Shown here in pieces: positions 1-4,921 of a stretch of 6,077 nucleotides of DNA. Origin of the DNA: Spirochaetaceae bacterium (GTDB lineage Bacteria > Spirochaetota > Spirochaetia > Treponematales > Breznakiellaceae); the NCBI GenBank assembly GCA_031257995.1, contig JAIRNN010000160.1:1-6077 (forward strand), in the 5' to 3' direction. The translations under genes were made by a program, and so were the position numbers. A model generated the notes under the pieces. The model was given only the letters and a program-made list of their open reading frames with translations. It searched no databases and was not told the DNA's origin. Each line of letters opens with the position of its first letter. Positions within the stretch are counted from its first letter, which is position 1.

Positions 1-138
1 CTCCTTCGTCCGTGGGGACGCGGCTCCTTCGTCCGTAGGGACGCGGCTCCTTCGTCCGTGGGGACGCGCCTCCTTCGTCCGTGGGGACGCGCCTCCTTCG
101 TCCGTAGGGACGCGCCTCCTTCGTCCGTAGGGACGCGC
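1..138. repeat. Tandem array of six 23-bp units
   Basis: Six back-to-back copies of a 23-bp unit beginning CTCCTTCGTCCGT start at positions 1, 24, 47, 70, 93 and 116. The array is cut by the window edge, so the true copy number is unknown. Units differ only at base 14 (G or A) and base 23 (G or C). Each contains a small dyad, CGTCC-4 nt-GGACG. On the minus strand no unit creates a stop codon in any frame, whereas the A variant puts a TAG into one plus-strand frame. This fits a minus-strand coding repeat at the tail of the gene at 1-458. There are no spacers, so it is not a CRISPR array. Confidence 0.97.
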
Positions 139-458
139 AGGCATACGGCAACATCGAGGAGATCCAGGGGAAGCTCCCCGGCATGGCGTGGCGGATAGCG
201 ACGGCGGCGCGGACGGACTCCTCGCAACGGTCCCGGCTGGCGGTGGTTTTAAACCTGGCACATGGAAAATAAAACGACATGCTCCCCTTCCTCAATGACC
301 AGCCCGCGTATCCCGAAGCCGTAACGCGCTTTCGTTTCGCGGAGTACACGGTGGAGGAGTACTTTGGCCTCCGGCAACCGGAACAAGGATTCCTCGATAT
401 TAACCGCCGTCCGTACCTGGTACCATACATTTTCCGCCAACTCTCTTTCTTTTCTCAT
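1..458 (-). pseudogene. Frameshifted transposase-like (Y1/REP-associated type?) gene, runs off the left edge
   Basis: The start is ATG at 458 (MRKEREL...), chosen because GGAGG (471-467) lies 8 nt upstream. An in-frame GTG at 473 overlaps that ribosome site. The first frame encodes about 60 residues with WYQVRTAVN, LFRLPEA and RETKARYGFGIRGL, then ends at TAA 251-249. A shift near 282-266, at the T-rich stretch GTTTTATTTT on the minus strand, moves reading to another frame. That frame continues FYFPCARFKTTASRDRCEE... without a stop through the 23-bp repeats to position 1. The N-terminal pattern resembles, from memory, Treponema proteins related to REP-associated tyrosine transposases. The histidine-hydrophobe-histidine catalytic motif of that family is not visible here, so this is probably a decayed or derived copy. 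Identity is uncertain; the frameshift and the continuing open frame are seen directly. Confidence 0.5.
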
Positions 459-603
459 ACAATATACCTCCACACTATATATATGCGATTACCAGCCGTC
501 CTGCTTTAATCCGGCACGAAAAAAGGGCGAAAAAGATGAAAAAATCGTGGTTATGAAACAGTCTCCATTTTTAATTGCCCCTCTCCAAAAAGGACCTTGC
601 GAC

Positions 604-622
604 CTACCGACGGTCTACCGAC
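604..622. repeat. Direct repeat CTACCGAC x2, 11 bp apart
   Basis: CTACCGAC occurs at 604-611 and 615-622, one helical turn apart, about 27 bp upstream of the uraA -35 box. This position and spacing are typical of a regulator site, but no regulator is identified. The surrounding stretch 474-648 holds no gene that I can support. Confidence 0.4.
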
Positions 623-648
623 ACACCGCCACACTAAATGATACATAG

Positions 649-677
649 CGGACAACAACAGGGAACCGTGATATAAT
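649..677 (+). promoter_or_regulatory. Sigma-70-type promoter of the permease gene (extended -10)
   Basis: The -35 box is CGGACA (649-654), the spacer is 17 bp, TGA (669-671) gives an extended -10, and the -10 box is TATAAT (672-677). The predicted start is near 684, giving a leader of about 39 nt. That leader ends in AGGAGG (711-716), 6 nt before the ATG. A weak ACGG...CCGT pairing followed by five Ts (681-706) lies in the leader. It is too short to call an attenuator, and no PyrR-type site is recognisable. Confidence 0.75.
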
Positions 678-722
678 CGAACGGATGCGGCGAGACACCC
701 GTTTTTATTAAGGAGGTTTTCT

Positions 723-1985
723 ATGAATAAAATTATGCCTGAGGATACACTGCCTCTCGGCAAGACGGTCGCGTTTTCGTTTCAGCAGTTGTTCGCCTGT
801 TTCGGCGCAACCATTCTCGTCCCGATCATTGTCGGACTGCCGCCCTATGTCGCGCTGTTTTCGGCGGGTGTTGGTACACTCATCTACTTAGTCTGTACCC
901 GGTTCAAGGTGCCGATGTTTCTCGGTTCCAGTTTCGCGTTCATCGCGCCGCTCGCGTCGGTGTCCGCCGCATCGGGGTGGAACGCTGTTGCAGGCGGCAT
1001 CATCGTCGCCGGACTGTTTTACGCCGGCATCGCCCTTATCATCTCCCGGACCGGGATCCGGTGGGTCAACCTTTTGTTTCCGCCCGTTGTCATCGGCTCG
1101 GTCATTATGACCATCGGCATCGGCCTCTCGGCCACAGCGGTTCAGCAAGCAACCCAGATAAACGGCGCGTATTCGCTGAAAGCGCTCCTCATCGCGATGG
1201 TTACGCTGTTTTCAATCGCCCTATTCAGCATCAAAGGGAAGGGCTTTGTCAAAGCGATCCCCATCATCCTCGGCATCGTAACCGGCTACGTCTTCACCGT
1301 CATCGTCGGCCTCGTTACGCGAGACCCGCTGATCGACTTTTCCACGATAACGGTAAACGGCCTCTTTACCATCCCGTTCGGCCCGGCCGCCTTCAAGCCG
1401 ACCTTTGAAACCGGCGCGATCATCACCTTCATCGTCGTGTCGCTTGCCACCCTCATCGAACATCTGGGCGACCTATTCACCATCTCAGGCATCGTCGGCC
1501 GCGATTTCTACCAAGACCCCGGCCCCTCGAAAACCATCCTCGGTGACGGCCTCGCCACCGCCGCCGCCGGACTCTTCGGCTCCGTCCCCAACGTAAGTTA
1601 CGGCGAATGTTCGGCAACCCAAGCCCTGAGCCAAGTCCACTCAGTCCGCGTGATTGCGGGCGCGGCCGTCATAGCCATCGTCCTGTCGTTCATCGCCCCC
1701 GTCTCCGGCCTCATCAACACCATCCCCGGCCCCGTGTTGGGCGGCGCGTGCCTCATCCTCTACGGCCTCATCGCCTCGTCGGGACTGCGCAACATCGTGA
1801 AAGCCGGCGTAGACTACGACAACAGCCGCAACCTCATCATATCGTCCGCTATCCTCACATCCGGCATCGGCGGCTGTGCCCTCACCTTCACTCTCCCCGG
1901 CGGCCAGATATTCTCCATCGCGGGTATGGCCTTCGGCACCGTACTGGGCGTCGTCCTCAACCTAGTCCTGCCGAAAGACACATAA
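723..1985 (+). CDS. uraA: Uracil permease / NCS2 family nucleobase transporter
   Basis: This 420-residue protein is a proton-coupled nucleobase importer of the NCS2 (nucleobase-ascorbate transporter) family in the inner membrane. Uracil is its likeliest substrate, feeding pyrimidine salvage. It is hydrophobic throughout, compatible with the 14-helix UraA fold. Family landmarks are FGATILVP (27-34), GSSFAFIAP (68-76, the TM3 half-helix), IEHLGD (245-250) with E246 matching UraA Glu241, DPGP (about 264), and SYGEC with E295 matching substrate-binding Glu290. PGPVLGG and VDYDNSRNLI follow near the C-terminus. D250 replaces the histidine of E. coli UraA, and C296 follows E295 where asparagine is usual. 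AGGAGG 6 nt upstream fixes the ATG. It appears monocistronic: its own promoter lies upstream and a palindromic repeat follows. Third codon positions are markedly C-rich, unlike serS. Xanthine or another base is possible as substrate. Confidence 0.93.
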   Translation: MNKIMPEDTLPLGKTVAFSFQQLFACFGATILVPIIVGLPPYVALFSAGVGTLIYLVCTRFKVPMFLGSSFAFIAPLASVSAASGWNAVAGGIIVAGLFYAGIALIISRTGIRWVNLLFPPVVIGSVIMTIGIGLSATAVQQATQINGAYSLKALLIAMVTLFSIALFSIKGKGFVKAIPIILGIVTGYVFTVIVGLVTRDPLIDFSTITVNGLFTIPFGPAAFKPTFETGAIITFIVVSLATLIEHLGDLFTISGIVGRDFYQDPGPSKTILGDGLATAAAGLFGSVPNVSYGECSATQALSQVHSVRVIAGAAVIAIVLSFIAPVSGLINTIPGPVLGGACLILYGLIASSGLRNIVKAGVDYDNSRNLIISSAILTSGIGGCALTFTLPGGQIFSIAGMAFGTVLGVVLNLVLPKDT

Positions 1986-2017
1986 GAGGAAGTATGATAA
2001 AGGAATGGGGGACGTCT

Positions 2018-2154
2018 CCCACTGTCAACAAGTTAAGCAAATAGAAAAAATAAAAGGTCCACAGATTTCCCAGATTACACGGATTTTTGTTTCAAAACCT
2101 TGCTTAAATCTGTGTAATCTGTGGACAAGAATTGCTTAAGTTGTTGACAGTGGG
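2018..2154. repeat. 137-bp palindromic intergenic repeat between uraA and serS
   Basis: Outer arms of 23 nt (2018-2040 and 2132-2154) are inverted copies with 22/23 identity, reading CCCACTGTCAACAAG inward. Inside them, CAGATTACACGGATT (2071-2085) pairs with 2107-2121 at 14/15. GTCCACA (2057-2063) also pairs with TGTGGAC (2120-2126); the left arm carries an extra 9 nt. The whole unit could fold as a long stem in RNA or extrude as a cruciform. It has no coding content and could act as a structured transcription end for uraA, though there is no classical GC-stem plus T-run. The remaining gap, 2155-2247, holds nothing that I recognise. Confidence 0.85.
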
Positions 2155-2247
2155 AAGTCGCGGCTACTTCGTTGCCGACCCCTCGCTCCTGCCCGCTCTC
2201 CGGTCGATATGGCCGCACCTACGGCGTGTCCACACCTCCCTCCCCGA

Positions 2248-2276
2248 CAGACAGTTTTTCGGTTTTGTGGTATAAT
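2248..2276 (+). promoter_or_regulatory. serS promoter, extended -10, immediately at the start codon
   Basis: The -35 box is CAGACA (2248-2253), the spacer is 17 bp ending in TGG (extended -10), and the -10 box is TATAAT (2271-2276). The ATG begins at 2283, only 6 nt after the -10 box. Standard spacing therefore puts +1 on or next to the A of the start codon. No Shine-Dalgarno sequence precedes the ATG. Confidence 0.75.
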
Positions 2277-2282
2277 GCGGGT

Positions 2283-3578
2283 ATGTTAGACTATCGGTTT
2301 ATTATAGATAACCTTGATGCGGTGAAGCGGAACATTGCCGACCGTTATATGAAGGCGGATGCCGATGCGGTGGCGGCGTTGTTTGCCGAGCGGAACGGGC
2401 TTCTGGGCGCGTTGCAGGATCTTCAGCAGCGTCGGAATGTCAACGCGCAGGCGATGAAGGGAAAATTGGACGAGGAAAAGCGGGTCTCGCTCGTTGAGGA
2501 GGGGAAACGGCTCAAAGGGGAGATCGCGGCGGCTGAGGCGGCGCTTTCCGAGACGGAGGCGGCGCTTGAAAGGGAAGCGCGGCGAATTCCCAATATGGCC
2601 CACCCGGACGCGCCTCGCGGTAAGGAGGACAAGCACAATCTTGAGGTGAAGCGGGTCGGGGAGGTTCGCCCGCTGGGGTTTGCGCCGAAAGACCACGTGC
2701 AACTGGGACAGGATCTCGATATTATCGACTTCGACAGCGCGACAAAGGTGTCCGGCGTGAAGTTTTACTATCTGAAGAACGAGGGCGTGTTTCTCGAATT
2801 GGGGCTGGTTCGTTACGCGCTGGATATACTCAAGGCAAAGGGTTTTACGCCGTTTATCACGCCGGATATTGCCAAGGAAGAGATTCTGGAAGGCATCGGG
2901 TTCAATCCGCGCGGGGCTGAGTCCAATGTCTACGCGCTGGAGGGCGAGGGGGCGTGCCTCGTGGGGACGGCGGAGATTACGCTGGGCGGGTACTATTCGG
3001 GGGCGATCATCGCCCGCGACAGGCTGCCGTTGCGGATGGCCGGGCTTTCCCACTGTTTCAGGCGCGAGGCGGGCGCGGCGGGCCAGTTTTCCAAGGGGCT
3101 TTACCGCGTTCATCAGTTTACCAAGCTGGAGATGTTCGTCTACTGCCTCCCGGAGGATTCGGGCGCGATGCACGAGGAGTTGCGGTCGATTGAGGAGGAG
3201 ATTTTTGCCGGTCTTGAGATACCCTTCCGCGTGGTGGACACCTGCACGGGCGATCTCGGCGCGCCGGCCTACCGCAAGTGGGACTTGGAGGCGTGGATGC
3301 CGGGGAGGGCCAGCCCTTCCTCTCCAAACGGCGGCGAGTGGGGCGAGGTTACCTCGACTTCCAACTGCACCGACTATCAGGCGCGGCGGCTCAACATCAA
3401 ATACAAAGACGATGACGGCAAGAACAAGTTTCTGCATATGCTGAACGGCACGGCTATTGCCGTTTCGCGGGCGATAGTGGCGATCCTCGAAAACTTTCAG
3501 CAGGAAGACGGCTCCGTGCGGCTCCCCCGCGCTCTCGTGCCCTACTGCGGGTTTGAGGCCATTCGGAAGGAGAAGTGA
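2283..3578 (+). CDS. serS: Seryl-tRNA synthetase (class II)
   Basis: This cytoplasmic enzyme charges tRNA-Ser (and the selenocysteine tRNA where present) with serine using ATP. It is 431 residues, normal family length. Residues 1-110 form the tRNA-binding N-domain, with a charged helical hairpin (about 27-101) ending in IPNMAHPDAP. The class II core follows: motif 1 around 167-195 (GVFLELGLVRYAL...FITPDIA), TAEITLGGYY (229-238, serine pocket), motif 2 FRREAGAAGQFSKGLYRVHQF (259-279), CTGDLGAPAYRKWDLEAWMPGR (321-342), EVTSTSNCTDYQARRL (355-370), and motif 3 NGTAIAVSRAIVAILENFQ (388-406). An unusual insertion of about 8 residues (ASPSSPNG, 343-350) breaks the normally compact PGR-GE-GEVTS segment. 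ATG 2283 is chosen because MLDYRFIIDNLDAVKRN is the family N-terminus. An upstream TTG at 2172 would add 37 unrelated residues and lies before the promoter. The mRNA is probably leaderless. Confidence 0.97.
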   Translation: MLDYRFIIDNLDAVKRNIADRYMKADADAVAALFAERNGLLGALQDLQQRRNVNAQAMKGKLDEEKRVSLVEEGKRLKGEIAAAEAALSETEAALEREARRIPNMAHPDAPRGKEDKHNLEVKRVGEVRPLGFAPKDHVQLGQDLDIIDFDSATKVSGVKFYYLKNEGVFLELGLVRYALDILKAKGFTPFITPDIAKEEILEGIGFNPRGAESNVYALEGEGACLVGTAEITLGGYYSGAIIARDRLPLRMAGLSHCFRREAGAAGQFSKGLYRVHQFTKLEMFVYCLPEDSGAMHEELRSIEEEIFAGLEIPFRVVDTCTGDLGAPAYRKWDLEAWMPGRASPSSPNGGEWGEVTSTSNCTDYQARRLNIKYKDDDGKNKFLHMLNGTAIAVSRAIVAILENFQQEDGSVRLPRALVPYCGFEAIRKEK

Positions 3579-3584
3579 GCGGGA

Positions 3585-3600
3585 GTCTCCCCTGTCAACA
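3585..3600 (+). repeat. Second copy of the GTCTCCC(A)CTGTCAACA motif
   Basis: Just after the serS stop, 3585-3600 repeats the sequence at the left end of the 2018-2154 palindrome (2014-2030), differing by one missing A. It directly abuts the left terminal repeat of the 3601-4039 element. No inverted partner arm is visible, so it may be a solo or interrupted copy. Confidence 0.6.
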
Positions 3601-4039
3601 GAGCCTGTTCCAAAACCCCAAGCAAATCTTAGAACAACCATATTTACAGCGAACCTTCAAGAAAATTTAACCGCAAAGGCACCCATTTGCCGCGCCCGAA
3701 ACAGGCACAACCGTAGGTTGTGCTAGGGGCGTTATACAATTACACAACACGGTGCGGCGCCAATAAAGGCGGCGCTTGGATACCAGCTTCGGCGCCGCGG
3801 TACTGAAGGCACGGAAAGTCTTTACCGGCAGCCGCGCCTTTTATCGCCAATCCGCCTGTTTTTTCAGCTTTCACAGAAAGCCGCCTTCAAGACTGCTGGT
3901 AAAGCCAATCGGCTGTCAAATCAGCACGCTTCTATCCTTATTCGCCTCAGCGGTTTACTAACCGCCTTCGCGGTTAATTCCTTACCTCTTTGTCAACTGA
4001 CAGTAATACTCCAATACAAATGAGTTTTGGAACAGGCTC
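3601..4039. mobile_element. MITE-like 439-bp element with perfect 16-bp terminal inverted repeats
   Basis: GAGCCTGTTCCAAAAC (3601-3616) is exactly inverted at 4024-4039. A second inner pair, TTAACCGCAAAGGC (3667-3680) against 3964-3977, matches at 13/14. Internal hairpins are dense: GCACAACC/GGTTGTGC (3705-3723, 3-nt loop), CTTTACCGGCAG (3820-3831) against 3893-3904 at 11/12, GCTTTC-ACA-GAAAGC (3867-3881), and a GCGGTT/AACCGC/GCGGTT triplet at 3950-3975. I see no transposase, and the only frames in it lack homology that I recognise. The ends look like those of a transposon, so a non-autonomous element mobilised by an insertion sequence elsewhere is the likeliest reading. No clear target-site duplication flanks it. 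A structured RNA is an alternative. This element accounts for most of the gene-free stretch between serS and 4103. Confidence 0.7.
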
Positions 4040-4089
4040 AATACAGTCCGGCTTCCCTTTACTCGCTATTCACTTCAGGCTTTTTTTGC

Positions 4090-4095
4090 GATACT
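4090..4095 (+). promoter_or_regulatory. Possible extended -10 box for the DUF2147 gene
   Basis: TGC followed by GATACT (4090-4095) lies 7 nt before the ATG at 4103. No good -35 box exists at 17 bp (TATTCA, 4067-4072). No Shine-Dalgarno precedes the ATG, so the spacing again suggests a leaderless start. The box is weak. Confidence 0.35.
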
Positions 4096-4102
4096 CCTTT
4101 CC

Positions 4103-4612
4103 ATGAGAAAAAGCGTTTTTTTAGCGATGATACTGATGATACTGGGCGTTGCCGGGGCAGAGGTTTGTTTTGCCGATGATCCTGCGGCGGGTTACTGGAT
4201 TAGCATCGACGACAAGACGGGGAGGGCGACCGCCGGGTGGGAGCTGTATGTGGTGAACGGAGAGTTGCGCGGACGTATTCTTTCGCTTGCCGGCTATCCG
4301 GAAGATGTCAAGGCGATCAAATGCAAGCATCCTACGCAGGTTTTCCGGCGGCGGGCAGGGTAAGCGATATGCCGGTTGCCGGAACGCCGTGGATTTACGG
4401 CTTGAAGATGTCGGGGGGAAGGCAAATGGGCAGACGGCTCCATCGACCCGGAAAGCGGCGGTCTTTATAAGTGTAAGATTACTTTTCACCCGGCAGGAAG
4501 CGGCAAGTTCACTGCCGACACGCTGGAAATACGCAGCGAGATCGACTTGGGTGTTGGGCGCAGCCAGTTCTGGCGGAAAAGCAGCCTTGAGGAAGCGAAC
4601 GAATTGCGTTAA
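4103..4612 (+). pseudogene. DUF2147-family exported protein, two compensating frameshifts
   Basis: Reading starts at ATG 4103 with signal peptide MRKSVFLAMILMILGVAGAEVCFA, likely cut after A24. The mature part DDPAAGYWISID...GELRGRILSLAGYPEDVKAIKCK is typical of DUF2147, a small periplasmic or secreted family of unknown function. After CK (about 4325-4329) the frame breaks and that frame stops at 4361-4363. Homology continues in another frame as SYAGFPAAGRVSDMPVAGTPWIYGLKMSG up to the G-run at 4413-4418. It then returns to the original frame as GEGKWADGSIDPESGG and continues through CKITFHPAG and GVGRSQFWRK to TAA 4610-4612. The joined product would be about 169 residues, a plausible full length. 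One missing base and one extra G explain everything. This may be sequencing error, recent pseudogenisation or, less likely, programmed shifting. Confidence 0.8.
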
Positions 4613-4613
4613 G

Positions 4614-4640
4614 GGCGCTTTGGGCGTTTAGGGAAGCGCC
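4614..4640 (+). terminator. Hairpin directly after the DUF2147 stop
   Basis: GGCGCTT (4614-4620) pairs perfectly with AAGCGCC (4634-4640) across a 13-nt loop, starting 2 nt after the stop codon. No T-run follows, so intrinsic termination is uncertain; it may protect the 3' end of the transcript. Confidence 0.45.
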
Positions 4641-4644
4641 GGTT

Positions 4645-4675
4645 ATTCCTGCGGCGCGGTGCGGGTCGCAGGAAT
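4645..4675 (+). terminator. Second hairpin, possible terminator
   Basis: ATTCCTGCG (4645-4653) and CGCAGGAAT (4667-4675) form a perfect 9-bp stem with a 13-nt loop, followed by GTTTC. It is stronger than the preceding hairpin. The tail has only three Ts, so it is a plausible but atypical terminator for the plus-strand gene. Confidence 0.5.
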
Positions 4676-4749
4676 GTTTCACCATAAATAAATGCAACAG
4701 GGCCCCGGACACATCCCCGCAACGCCCCCGGCTAATCACTACGGTCAAC

Positions 4750-4853
4750 CACCAGATGACACGGATAGACGCGGATTTTTCACTTCCATGTTTTTCTTCA
4801 TTTACGTCAATTCGCGTTCATCCACGGACTTTTTTATCCGTGCCATCCGTGCC
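4750..4853. repeat. Degenerate palindromic repeat with CACGGAT/ATCCGTG arms
   Basis: The left arm, CCAGATGACACGGAT then GACGCGGATTTTT (4752-4780), faces inverted right-arm sequence CGCGTTCATCCACGG (4813-4827). Two tandem ATCCGTGCC units (4836-4853) follow. CCAGAT-N-ACACGGAT is shared with the palindrome at 2070-2085, so both belong to one intergenic repeat type. Arms of this kind (CAGATGACACGGAT facing ATCCGTG) recur between genes in many bacteria, from general knowledge. The segment has no gene and makes up most of the gap between the two convergent genes. Confidence 0.65.
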
Positions 4854-4890
4854 GCATGTATGGCGGCATCTGCGGCTAATCATGATTCAA

Positions 4891-4914
4891 TCCGGTTTTC
4901 TCTAATCAACCGGA
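4891..4914 (-). terminator. Hairpin just past the stop of the minus-strand gene
   Basis: TCCGGTT (4891-4897) pairs with AACCGGA (4908-4914), a 7-bp stem with a 10-nt loop, 7 nt beyond the stop codon of the minus-strand gene. No T-run follows on that strand, so its role as a terminator is tentative. Confidence 0.4.
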
Positions 4915-4921
4915 CCTTGTG

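Noticed and set aside
1..138. CRISPR-like short repeats
   Set aside because: The 23-bp units are contiguous with no spacers, so this is a simple tandem repeat.
681..716. Pyrimidine-responsive attenuator in the uraA leader
   Set aside because: The only stem is about 4 bp with mismatches, and no PyrR-binding consensus is visible. The leader is too short for the usual arrangement.
2172..2282. Longer N-terminus for seryl-tRNA synthetase from TTG 2172
   Set aside because: The added 37 residues do not resemble the family, and the TATAAT promoter lies inside this stretch, downstream of the TTG.
2286..3641. 451-codon minus-strand frame opposite serS
   Set aside because: It is an antisense shadow of a GC-rich gene with strong third-position bias. 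The product is arginine- and histidine-rich with no domain, and the plus-strand protein is unmistakable.
3776..3961. 61-codon plus-strand frame inside the MITE-like element
   Set aside because: It has a TTG start, no Shine-Dalgarno and no recognisable domain, and it overlaps several hairpins. It is better explained as non-coding.
3601..4039. Integron attC site or gene cassette
   Set aside because: Treponema can carry integrons, but the characteristic RYYYAAC/GTTRRRY core pair was not found at the ends. The perfect 16-bp termini fit a transposon better.
4509..4748. 79-codon minus-strand frame past the DUF2147 gene
   Set aside because: It covers both downstream hairpins and the opposite strand of the DUF2147 C-terminus, has no ribosome site and no recognisable sequence.
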